A stretch of 64,000 nucleotides of DNA from Wolfiporia cocos (taxonomy: Eukaryota > Basidiomycota > Agaricomycetes > Polyporales > Phaeolaceae). A program made the position numbers and the translations under genes. Each line of letters begins with the position of its first letter. Within the stretch, counting starts at the first letter, position 1. Shown piece by piece: positions 24,586-35,561 of this stretch. Location of the stretch: positions 3,844,001 to 3,908,000 of the forward strand of contig JACCLO010000002.1 in assembly GCA_029448655.1 (NCBI GenBank). Reading direction: 5' to 3'. The notes beneath the pieces were generated by a model that ran no database searches, was not told where the DNA came from, and saw nothing but the letters and a program-made list of their open reading frames with translations.

Positions 24586-25216
24586 GTGGCACGCATCGGT
24601 ACAAATGCGTGTGATAGCAATTGAACGTGAACCGTGACTGAACATCTGATTTCCTATGCAGCCAGTCATTTTCTTGAAGAGCAGTCTATGTCGCTGCGAT
24701 AGCTCTTGAAGAGCTATCGCGGCGAGTGAAACGGTAGCCGTTAGCTGCGGGCACAAAGTTCTCGGGTTGTAGAGCGCACCCTCGGTCAGCACATTCCAAT
24801 GTAAACTACTATCCAGAGAGAGGATGCGGGCAGAGTTGCGAATGCGACCCGTGAAAAGGGGGACTAAAATCCTCGACGTCGACGTATGACCTACTGACAT
24901 GCATGTTCGGCATGCCTAACTTCTTGCGGTGATCGGCACTAATCTCGCTTGCCGGAACAATCAAGTTTACGGACTATTCGAACATGCCTGATTATTATCA
25001 GATCATTGCGTGCAATCAGTAAAGGCTTGTGCCTTACTAATCCTTTACCCCAAGGCAATAGCCCAGCCCGTCCCTCAATAGCATAAAGTACGATTACAAG
25101 TACGATAAATGTCAGTACAACCACGCCCGTCCATCACATCGATCATGAGCCAAGATTTAGTGGCCCCCCGGGGCCACTCACCATGCGATGTGGCCTCGCC
25201 CGAAAACCCGTCACCG
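24586..25216. other. Intergenic between PIF1 copies 2 and 3, no gene seen
   Basis: A 630-bp gap between two co-oriented family members. A minus-strand open frame reaches to 24900 upstream of the copy 2 domains, but its first half shows no domain. No transposon ends or direct repeats were recognised at the edges. Confidence 0.4.
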
Positions 25217-27804
25217 TCACCATCTTCCTACATCTGAGATATCACGCATCCACTCGAGGACATGCTGATGCGCCATCACCCTGCCAGGTGCATTGATCAG
25301 TGCTGGATCAGCATACATGCACTATTAAGGCGTACTTCGAGGGGTCAAATTTGAGGACCTGTAATGATGCCATGTTCGTCGCTCGTGATAACGCGACATA
25401 CGCTGCGATGTTGAGTGAAGCGGACGAAATACAGCGCACGTGCGGCATACCTTGGCCTTTTTCAAATATTCGTCCTAGGTTGACTCGTACTCGCTCTAGA
25501 GTCTGACCCTGCGATTTATGTATACTCAGCGCCCAAGCCAAGATGAGCGGGATCTATATCAGCCATTTGTTGACATCAGTACATCGTTCATGCTGCAGAC
25601 AGAGATCATGGAGCTCACCTGCTCGCGGCGCGCCTCCACATTCCCCTCTGCATTGTTGACCTCGAACGTGCTTGGCAAGCACAGCACCACGCTCCCGTCC
25701 TGGAACTGCACGACGGGCCAGATGCGGTCCGACTTGAGCAGGTCCTCAGGGATCTTGTTCCTATCCAAGCCGCCGCCGCCCTCGGTCTGCGCGATCTGCG
25801 CGCCACTGCGTATTGCCTGCGCCGCGGCGCTAAATGCGACGACACGCCCGACGGAGCCGTTCACGAGCCGGCCTTGCACGAGGTTCTGTGCCGTCCGTTG
25901 GCGAGTCAGTGTCAGCGTGGTGAAGGCGGGATCAAAACGGCTGTGGCGTGCCACTTGCCTTGATCAGCATGACTTGCGCGCCTTCCTGTGCAGATCAGAG
26001 GTCAGGGGGTAGTCATGGGGGCACGGAAAAGAAGGCACCTTGAGCAAGACGTCTTTAGGGGCAACGAGGCGTTCGAGCAAAGGCTGAATCTTGTGGTAAG
26101 GAATCGGCATGCCTGCGGCATCGCACCCGGGGATATCAGTGGCTCTGTACAAATGCGCCTGACCGCTGAGTCTGTTCAAGCGGCTGTGGTTGGCATTGTC
26201 GACCTCTCTTCTAGTTGGATAGCTAACGTGCATTGTCACCAGAGTGAGAGCTACCAAGCGATAGAACTCACAGGTCCGTCGGCTCGATGCCATCGTTGTA
26301 CACAACAGGTCGGGACAGCGCTCTGAATGCTGCAGTAATCTCGGAGGTCAGACGGCCCAATCGCATCGCGTTTAACATGTCGATGAAGGCTGCATTCATG
26401 ACGTGTTCAGTGAAAATACCCAGTGATTCTGAGAACAGAGCAGACCTGGATCTTTCTGCCGGAAAACGCGGTGAAGCACCATAGGTTTTCCGACACATCT
26501 ATTCCAGCTCTCTGCATCGAATGCGAACATGGATGAACGATGGATGTAGACTGTGGTGTCGGGAACAGGTGGCAGTTGGCAAAAATCACCGGAAAGGACA
26601 AGCTGCAGAGATCTTAGCGAGTAAACATACGCTACGAGCTAGGAGCGCGCCTGTATGCCTCCGAATGGTTGATCGTTCTTTCTCAGTACGCGGCCAATGT
26701 ACTCCTGAAAAAGTATCATGAGCTCGTGCAAGCTACAGAAAATTGCACCTGAGAGGCATGCTTACAAGTTTGTCAAACAGGATCCCATCGATCATCGATA
26801 CTACAACAGGTCCTGTTCGGCACTGCACCTCCTACACACAGCATAGCGACTTACTCTCGTCAATGATCAACGTCTTCACCTTGCACCACCGATCCTTCAC
26901 TCGAGACTGCTTCTCGGGGACGTATTCGCCCCTCGCGCGCGCTTGCTCGTCCTTCTCGCGCTGGTGCTTGTCCTGCCCAAGAATCTTCCCCACAAGTTTC
27001 TCCTTAGACTCCTTCCCGAGTCCGATGCCCGCCCACGAGTGCAGTGTGCAGCCGCCGATGTTCACCGACGCTATGCCCGTTGAGGCAGTAATCGCGAGCT
27101 GCTCGGACGTGGGGCCACCGCACGATGCAATGATTTTGCGCAGGAGGACGGACTTTCCTGTTCCTATGTCAAGGAGGGCGGTTGTGAGCTCGCGGTATGT
27201 GAGGTTGGGCAGGGAGAGGCAGCACCTGCGGAGCCGGTGAAGAAGACGCTCTTCCCGCTCTCGACTATCCGCAGCACTGCTTGCTGTTCTGGAGAGAGCT
27301 GTATTTCTTGTGCCAGGTTATATGGATCTGCTGTGTTGGCTGCCTGGATGGGATCCGCGCTCGCTGGCAGCTGCGGCGGTTGATTGGCCGGCCCACATTG
27401 TACTCCTTCGTTCGACGAAGGGCCAGCAAAGTAAGTGGCGCGGATATGGCTAGCAAAGTCATTTGACGAGAGCTTCCTAGGCTCACCTTGCGGCGTATGA
27501 GGAACCATAGGAATCGGAATCTCCCCGAGCCACTGCTGCGCCTGCTCTAGGTTATGAAAGCGTTTAACTGTTGCGCCTGGCCACCTGCAGGCCTGAGTCC
27601 CGTGTTGAGTATAACATCCAGCCTTTCCTACAGATCCTCAGTGCACATACATTTTGTTTGGCCTACCAAATCAGTCAGCACAGCCCATTCGAATCCACCT
27701 GGACAATTTGGATGCAGCCGCTACCTAAGAGTACTGACCTCCTTCAGGCTGGTATATATCTGTGGGCCCCGTCTACCAACACGAACCACGTAGAACGCTG
27801 TCAT
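25217..27804 (-). CDS. RNase H1-N/viroplasmin-like domain fused to PIF1-family helicase, copy 3
   Basis: ATG at 27804 gives [20 protein letters not shown], followed across an intron by [20 protein letters not shown]: the pattern of the RNase H1 N-terminal (viroplasmin-type) domain, which binds RNA:DNA hybrid or dsRNA. Helicase motifs after splicing: [133 protein letters not shown] and [11 protein letters not shown]. The C-terminus [13 protein letters not shown] (stop at 25217) matches copy 1. All joins keep frame, so it looks functional. The intron after PFGGIQ needs a GC donor (26650). Possible role: clearing R-loops or hybrids at replication forks or in mitochondria; this is inferred from the domain pair. 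Further upstream exons cannot be excluded. Confidence 0.84.
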
Positions 27805-28525
27805 GCGCGCAACGTTGAAATGGGTGGCAAGGTGCGCTCTTCCCCTCACGCGCAACGCGTTTAATTGCGCGCGGTCACGTGGACGCCATCAGACGCGATC
27901 GGGACTAACGCGTACCATTATGATCCTGCACGGTCTGCACTATGCAGAACGCGTATCCGAAAGTAAAGCAGAGAGAGCGGCTTACGTCAAATTTGATTCT
28001 ATAAGTTAACTGCGCACCTTAGGTAGCAGAACTAGTACTGGTGTATAAGTGTAGCACGCCACGTGCGGCATCTTCCGGATACAATTCATGATCCAACACC
28101 AACGCGGTTCTTAGCTGCCACTGATGACCGCAAGTACAAGGATTCTTCTTGTCCTCATTCCCCTTGAGTCGCATGTCTTCTCGCTTTTCTACACCTTGGT
28201 CTGCTCCTACATAGATCATGCGTTTGACCGCAAGATCGTTGAATAGGACAGTACAACTACTGCTCAGTATGGAGACAGGACAGTGACACATGGATCGATG
28301 ACAACGGTGCGAGATGTTCGAATGCAAGTATAATAGTACATCGGTGGAGGGTATATGAGTACACTCTGAAATTCGAAGCAGCCAGAGTCCGAGTCAATAC
28401 ACGGCACCGAAGCAAAGCCACCGATATTACACCGGTACCGTCATCTACTGCCGCACTGCTCCCGCGCATCACTTATTTGGAGTAGGCCACATCTAGCGGA
28501 CTACTCGTCAGTCAGCTCGCAAGCG
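27805..28525. other. Intergenic, no gene seen
   Basis: Between the start of PIF1 copy 3 and the 3' end of the kinase gene. Minus-strand open frames at 28019-28472 carry no recognisable domain. Confidence 0.4.
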
Positions 28526-30616
28526 TCAGACCATCTTTTGATACACACCACCATCATCCCTGCCAATACTCTGCCCCAGCATTGCCATCGTCCGCCTCCG
28601 CATCGTCTTGGCCCCGCTAGGTGGGTTCTTAACGATCTCGCTCTTCTCATTGAACGACCCGTGTCGCTCCCGGGATTTCGCCGTCTCTTGAAATGCGGCC
28701 TGCACCTTGTCCTCCTCACTAGCACCCCCATTCTTCGCGCGCTCTTTAGTTCCATCAGATGGCTTCGATGTCCGCGCAGTGAGCCTCTTCCATAGCCCGG
28801 CAGATGATGCTGCACGCGGAGGCCGCGATGGTGATCGCGGGGGTGGCGGCAGTTCCCGCACGGACTCGGAGGCGAACGATGTGGACGACGACGGGGACGC
28901 CGAGAGCTCGGCGCCGGACGGAAGGTCCAGGAGTGCTTTGATCGGAGATGAGGAGCGCACATCGGAGTCAGTGTCTGACGACACTGACACGGCCGAGAGT
29001 TCAACCTCCGCGATAGGTGCAGGATGTGCGTGCTCTTCGTGGGTGGGACTGGCACTGAGAATGTTGTTGCGCGAGTGGCTTCGCGAGTGCAGCCGGATAT
29101 GGTGCCCTCGTACCCGCGCCGCGTACGCTTCCGCGCTGCCCCTCGTCGTTCGGTCCGCCTCGCTCGTATCTTTCTCATCAATCTTGCTGCTCCCGACTTC
29201 CTCCGCGGGTGGCTGCGTCTCTGGAGCGAACACGCTCACGCGGCGGCTACCGTACACGCTTGTGTTCGGGCTCGTCGCGGCGCTCGCATCGAAATCCCAG
29301 CTGTCCATCGTGCCACGCGTCACAACCGACGGCTGGCGCGTCCGCTGTATGCGCTCCGCAAGCGGGGGCAGCCCCTGCAGCACTGCGCTGACGAGAAAGC
29401 TCTTCTTCTTCGCGCCACGGAACAGCGGCGTCGCGAGGAGCTCGCGCGCGGTCGGCCGCTTCGCGGAGTCCTTCTCAAGGCATGCGGCGACGACCTCCTG
29501 GAGCGCGCGAGAGTAGGCGTGCGCGCCCGCGGAGCGCTCAAGCTGCGGCGCAGCGTCGCGCACAGTCTGGAGGAGCGCAGTCTGCGGTGAGACAAGCGAG
29601 CGGGGCGCGCGGCCCTGCGTGAGCGCGAGCGCGGTGATGCCGAAGGACCAGATGTCCGCGGATGCGTCGTACGCGCGGCCGTTGATCACCTCAGGCGCCA
29701 TGTAACAGGGCGTGCCGACGAAGGACTTGCGCTTGGCGAGCACGGGCGGCTTGGATACGCGAGCGGAGGGGCCATGTGAGGGTGTACTGTGGTTATGGGA
29801 GCGTGGGTGATGTGGAAGGAGGTGGTTATGTGAGTGGGTTGTGCTGTGTGTGCTTGGGTGCTGATATGTATGTACAGGACGAGCGGGCGCACCGCTGCGC
29901 TCGTAGATCTGGACAGTGGGGGAAGACGGCGGCGGGGGCGTGTCTTCAACGTCCCACAAGAACGCTGCAACACCGAGGTCGCCTAGCAGCACAGTTCCGT
30001 CATCATCAAGCAGGAGGTTCGCGGGCTTCACGTCGCGATGCATGAGGCCGTTAATATGCAGATAGCTGGGTGGCGAGGGCTCGCTATCAGCATCTCGAGG
30101 ACGGAACTGCAAGGTACGCACTTGAGCCCCTCCAGAGCCTGCTTTAGGATGCACTTCACAACCTCCTCCTCCATCCCCCCGGGCCACGCGTAGCGCATCA
30201 CGTCGACGACGCTCCCGGCGTTCATGAGCCGCATCGCGATGTACAGCTTGTGCCCGTCCGTCCACGTCCCCCGTACTCTGAGCACGTTCGGGTGCTTCGA
30301 TAATGACATCAGTTGTGTCTCGCGTTGGAGCAAGCGCAATGAATGCGGTGGTAATCGGTCGAGGTCCAGGACCTTCAGCGCGCATGGGACTAGATGCGAT
30401 GCGTCGGGTGGCTGATACTGTGCGGCGTACACGGTAGACGATGCGCCAAAGCCTATGAGAGCACCGATGGTATAGTCGGCGGCATTGTCACTGACAGTGC
30501 ATTATACAACAACCGTTCGCGAGATACGAAACGTGCATAGCGCACCTGTAGAGCTGCCACTCGTCCTCAATGGCGCCGATAAATCTGCGAGTAATGCGCT
30601 CCGTCGTCACGTTCAT
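28526..30616 (-). CDS. STE20-group serine/threonine kinase, FRAY/OSR1-SPAK-like
   Basis: Start MNVTTERITRRFIGAIEDEW (exon 30616-30546). Introns at 30545-30491 and 30121-30066. Kinase motifs: glycine-rich IGALIGFGASSTVYAAQY, catalytic lysine in CALKVLDLD, aC glutamate in LLQRETQL, catalytic loop LMHRDVKPANLLL, metal-binding DLG (usual DFG, leucine here) in GDLGVAAFLWD, activation end KRKSFVGTPCYMAPEVI, and IWSFGITALALTQGRAP. After the domain, KKKSFLVSAVLQGLPPLAERIQ is characteristic of the FRAY subgroup. The C-terminal 270 residues are low-complexity and Ser/Pro-rich. Between DLG and the GTPCYMAPE segment lies a His/Thr/Ser-rich insert that may be a retained intron. Family members act in osmotic or stress signalling; the fungal role is inferred. 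Confidence 0.85.
29750..29875 (-). other. Candidate exitron: in-frame 126-nt segment with splice borders
   Basis: Within the kinase activation segment, a stop-free stretch starts gtacat and ends ccaag, is exactly 42 codons long and begins and ends in phase 0. It encodes a His/Thr/Ser/Pro-rich run (HSHNHLLPHHPRSHNHS) unlike kinase sequence. Removing it joins APARP to PPVLAKRKSF without frame change. It could be an ordinary intron, a retained intron or a real insert. Confidence 0.5.
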
Positions 30617-32736
30617 GGTGGGCGGTATCGCCGGCGATGGGAGTGATGATACAACAGAGGGGTTGTACAGGAGTGAGCTGAGGTTCGCTTATAACAGAAG
30701 TTGGTGAGCATAGCTAGACTGGCGGCGAGGAGTGAGTTATGGTCAGATCCGATCGCGCCAGGGCGGCTGCTGTAGCCACAATCACCTTGATTCCTTTCTA
30801 CGTAACCGCGCCACGACGCGGCCCCTGTCTTCGCAACGAATGAATTGCTTACCCGCCTCTGGGTCCATTCACAATCCTCTCCTGATATGCTGCAAAAATC
30901 CCTAGCACAATGCGAATATGCAGATAGCGCGACGCGGGAGGGGTTGGTCTGATTTCGAATCCGTCTCTGACCTCAGAAACCACAGCCCCGTCGCGCGCCC
31001 ATGCCGAACTGGGTGGCCTCGCAGCGAGAACCGGCTAGATCTTCCGATACGCGTAGTCCAAGCCCAAGCGACACACATGCGCCCTGATTTCTGCCGGCAG
31101 CGAGCGTGCCAGGTGGTCCTCGAAGTCCGCCTACAGTCGTGCACCGAGGTCATGCGACACGTACTATTCATCCACGACGCCCGTGCACTACGCAAGAGAG
31201 ATAGGATGTCATGGCTGTGTCTGCTTAGAGCCGGATCTCAGGCTGATACTTGTGTCATGCTCCGAATGGCTCGGGCTTCTCACACATCCGGTCATAGGCC
31301 ACATCTACAACGGGGGGTCGGTCATTTTCCCAGAGCCTCACTGATTTGGGTCAATCCTAAATTTCTTAAGGCTTGACATATCGTCACTGCGCGTTCCCGG
31401 TGCATCAGGCCAACATGCTTGCAAGCGGGGCAGCAGCCAAATTCTGCCGGCATGGCTACCCCATTCCTAATACTGCCAGGATCGACGCCCGCCCTTCCTC
31501 CGGGACCGTTGCAGTATGATCTCACTGATCGTCGTGTCGACTAATCAGGTACAGCGACACAACCAAATATTGCGTGTCGCGTAGTCGCAGGCTCATTGCC
31601 CAGTGGTCAACTTGATCGGCGATCTGTCAGGAGTCGACGTTGGAATGGTAATGTCAAGGCTGGCGCGGCAGTGTAAACATCGCAGCCCTGAGCGAGCTTA
31701 ACTTTATCTATTCGGACGGCCTTACCGATCCGGGCAAGCAGATATGCTGCGTGATACATTGATGAATCACTCGCGCCTCCTTGCTCTTCCTGATTGCGAG
31801 ACGGGCAGAAACGTAGCTGGGTGCCGGGTGCAGAACAGGTGCATTGCATTGCCTTCGCTTGCAAATCCGAATAGCACAGGCGGCGTGCTTCTCAAACCTC
31901 CTCAAGATCTATGGGAGATTGACTTCCTGGCTTCCCGTATTCACTACATTACGACGGCGATACAGTATCCGACTGAAACGTTGCAGCACATATATGAGCC
32001 ATCTCTCATCAATATTCGCATCTGCAAAGTGCAAATTGTGCGACATACCTTGCCCGAGTGATCATGATGCGCTCGGCATGCAATAACACCGCTGCCGTAA
32101 TACCTATCGATTGTCATGGAGCTAAAACGTGCATCAGCCGAAGACGATTGAGTAAAACACTCTGGCCTAAGGTTCGGACTCAAGGTTCGGGCTGCGTCTG
32201 GAGCAAACATACAAGCTCGGAGTAATGTACAGAAAAAGACGGACCTCCGGCAGTGTAGAAGTCCATGCCTTAGTGGTCGTGCCTGCACAAGCTGCAAGCT
32301 ACGAGAGTTCGTTGTGTACAAACGTTTGACACGCGGTGCCAGCTGTGACAAGAAGCCCATCGATTGGAGTGAGTGTCGTCAGAACAAGCCAAGGGCAAAC
32401 CAGCGAGACAGACACTTGTCAAGAGTGAGCTGGAACAATCGCTTCCATATAAACGGGCAAGATCGTAGTACAAAACTTCAGTTCGGTCACAAGAGCTGGC
32501 AAAATCACGGAGACGAGCCGTCAGCAAGGACAGAAGTAACAGACATCAGGGAAGTGATAGGTACGGTATAAACGCTCGCGTAGACGCAGACAGGGGCCAA
32601 TAGTACAAAGGGTGATATCCAGCAGCGACAGCAGACGCACAAGGAGCGCGCAGGACCACGCAGCATCCCTTGCTGAAAAAAGTGCCCGATGCCAACAGAA
32701 TCGCAATTGTATTTCTCAGAGCAAAGAGCCACGCTC
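30617..32736. other. 2.1-kb intergenic region, no gene seen
   Basis: Holds the kinase promoter and the 3' flank of the RNA-binding gene. The longest frame (30918-31376, +) is Arg/His/Cys-rich with no domain and sits in GC-rich sequence, so it looks like chance. No repeat copies or tRNA were recognised. Confidence 0.4.
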
Positions 32737-34906
32737 TCACGGCCGTCTATAACCAGCGCTAGGTTCCGTGTCGCGAGCACTCCTCGAAGGATAGTCTCGG
32801 CTAGCACCAGAGCTCCTAGCAGGAGCAGAGCCGCTTGCGTAGCCGTTGCCTGCGAAGCTGCCAGAAGAGCCTCCAGTGTAGGGCGGGCCGCCAGAGCCTC
32901 CTTGATAGCCAGAGGATTCATAGCCAGACGCCGTACGTGGCACAGGACTCTGAGAGCGACGACTGCCATAGCAATTAGCGAGAGAAACAGAACAAGGTGG
33001 AAACCATCTTACCGGTATCTAGGGGGAGGAGCCTCAGAACTACCAGCACGAGCAGGATAGTCGGCATAACGAGAGGCCGCAGATGGCGGGGTAACTGGTC
33101 TCGCGCGAGATTCGGCCGCTGGTGCCACATACTCACCACTATAAAACATTCAATGTCACATCAGGCTTAGTGATATGGTAGGTTATACATACCGAGGAGG
33201 GGGCCTGTCAAACTCCTCACGTACACGCGGCGGGGGTGCACCAGGAGGGGTCCTAGGCCTGGCGGCGGGTGGTGGAGGGTATCCAGCGTAGCGATCAGAG
33301 GGAGGCACTCTTCTCTCATAGCGATCGTAGTAGTCACGAGGCGGGGGCGGGGGATAGCCTCGAGGAGGGTAGCCTGGAGGGACAGTTTCGGCATCAGGTG
33401 GGTAATAGCTCCCGCGAGACTCATAGCGAGGCGGAGGCAGCGGCGGCGGAGGACCTCTCAAACGGTAGTCATCGTAATCACGGGTTGGGCGCACGGGCGG
33501 AGGGGGATAGTCACGGAACTCCCTCGGAGGCGTAGGTGGTCGCCTGTAATCACGTCCAGGAGGCGGGTGCGGATAGTCATAGCCGTACCGAACATCTCTG
33601 GGCGGGTAGCGAGGATAGTCATCCCTGTAAGGAGGATAGTCTCTGGGAGGAGGCGGGTAGTCCTTGGTAGGCTGGATCCTATCGATGAGAGATGCATCAC
33701 CAGGATTACCAGGACGACGATGACCACTGCGTCCACGGTCGTTCAGCACATTGTGCCAATTTATACGAGTAAGATCGCTTACCCATTCGCGCTGTAGTTA
33801 GGGCATTCTCTGCGGCCAATAGCGTCAACAATCTCTTTCGATCTGAAGAGACGTAATTGACAAATACCTAGCCCAGTGACCCATCTGACCACACTTAAAG
33901 CATGCGCCAGGGTCACCGCTGTACTTCGCGGTTCTACCTCCTCCATGAGATAGCTCAACTCGAATTTTGTTGCCCATGAAGTAGCCTTCATGATACTTAG
34001 CAACACTTTCTTCTGCAGCCTCACGGTTGTCGAATTCCTACGCAGAAAATAAGCGAACCGCAGCGATATAATCAGGCGCCGGTACATACCACGAATCCAT
34101 AGCCTACCCTGGAAAGATACGAGAAAGCCACGTCAGCACCTGAAGAGTCGAGAAACCGCGCAGGTCTACTCACTTCAGCTCGATGTTGACAATGTTGCCG
34201 ATCTTGCCAAAGCAGCTTTCCAAGTCTTCTTTCCGCGTGTGCTCGGGAAGACCTCCGATGTAAACCTTGTTCGGCTGCACAGCAGAGGTGTAAACACCAA
34301 GCCCAGATACAGCATGAGACATAAGAGTGGAGCCGTCAGCGAAAACGTCAAGACAAGCGTCGAAACGACCAGCAAGAGCAGCACGATGTGAACAGGTCAA
34401 AGGCGAAGGGCACGCAATGCTGAGAACAGCCTAGGAGAACGCGCGGCCGTGATACAGCCACGCTGTGTGTGCCGCAGTCGACACGTTACGCTGATGATGT
34501 GCGTACATAGCCCGCCGCACGCAGGCTGATGGCAGCAGCATAAGAAGGCCACAAGCACAGATAAGAGGTGCAAGAGCGCGTCCAGGCTGAACAGGGCAAG
34601 CTTACGAGGCACAAGAGGTAAGAATACACAAAGAAGAGACCAAATAAGCACCTTGATCTGCTTTTCGCCGCGATAGCCAGCATCAGATTTTGCCACAGAA
34701 ACAGATTCTGCTGGGTCGGCCGCGGCAGAGCTACCGCGAGCGTACTCTGCATTGTCAGCGCCCTGCGTAGCGCGCTCATCGCTCGAGTGGTGCGCGCCAC
34801 TGGGAGCGTCGTCGCCTGGGCCGGCCATAGTAATGTCTTGTGGTTGGTCGTCGCGGTAATCTTGCGGCGGAATATTGCCATTGTCTGCGCGAGGAGACGC
34901 GGCCAT
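32737..34906 (-). CDS. SR-like RNA-binding protein: RRM + CCHC zinc knuckle + Pro/Tyr/Arg tail
   Basis: Eight exons, all in frame. N-terminus MAASPRADNGNIPPQD is acidic and Gln-rich. RRM: RNP2 PNKVYIGGLPEH, RNP1-like KVGYGFVEFDN (the VGYGFV part is a 19-nt exon, 34108-34090), then GNKIRVELSHG. Zinc knuckle: CFKCGQMGHWARECP (CX2CX4HX4C). The tail repeats DYPP, RDYPPYRDD, RRPPTPPRE and RRSQSPVPR and ends SAGYRRP at 32737. RRM plus CCHC plus Arg/Ser-containing tail is the layout of SRSF7/Rbp1-type splicing factors, although RS dipeptides are sparse and Tyr/Pro dominate. Expected to bind pre-mRNA in the nucleus and shuttle. The neighbour at 35562-38080 is an SRPK kinase, the enzyme class that phosphorylates such tails. 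Confidence 0.86.
34090..34108 (-). other. 19-nt microexon encoding the RNP1 core of the RRM
   Basis: Exon flanked by tttccag and gtatgt. It completes a lysine codon and encodes V-G-Y-G-F-V, the heart of RNP1, with EFDN on the next exon. Skipping it would remove the RNA-contacting aromatic residues and shift the frame. Confidence 0.75.
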
Positions 34907-35561
34907 GGTGACAGTTCAGGAGGACTTGAACGTTCGGCGCTTAGCTATGTGGCTGCGAAATTTGGCCTTCGCGGATTTGAAACACCGCCCGGCATTATCC
35001 GATTGAGTGGCGTCACTGCCCCGCATGAGAAGATCCATCTGTGGAAGTTCAACGGAATCATGGATGCATAAGGGGACTAAACGAGGATGGATTGCTAGTA
35101 TACGCATAAGTACACACACAGCTACAGACAGCGCTCGTAAGGAGCGATTAAAAACTCTCTACAGTATGTATACAAAACGAGCGAAAGGCAGAGCATAAGG
35201 GTGTGCAGTAAATGTAGTGGAATCATCAAATGGGAATCGGATGCCATGCAGGGAGCAATGTCTACGATTCTAGAGCTCGAAGAGAACAGTACGGAAGATA
35301 AATATGATGGGGTGATCGGATGTTGCAGAAGGTAGGATGCATGCATATGAGGAGAGAGAAGATGAGGCGGAGGAAGAGTAGTTGCACAACACACAACACC
35401 ATTATAGGTCCTTGAGAGAGATTAGGGAGCGGCGCTGCACCGCTCGCAGAGCGCCAACGTATTGTACCATGAAAAAGCCGCATCGCGTTACGGCACGCCA
35501 CGCACGCCACGACGCCCGCAAGAGGCGCAAGAGCGCAGTCGGGTCTCATGACGCTTACTCA
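34907..35561. other. Intergenic between the SR-like gene and SRPK gene
   Basis: 650 bp between the RNA-binding gene start and the SRPK stop, both on the minus strand, so it carries the SRPK 3' end and the RNA-binding gene promoter. No other gene seen. Confidence 0.4.

Noticed and set aside
28707..29516. 269-codon plus-strand frame opposite the kinase gene
   Set aside because: GC-rich mirror of the kinase C-terminal region, with no domain of its own.
30918..31376. 152-codon plus-strand frame
   Set aside because: No domain, and composition fits chance translation of a GC-rich intergenic region.
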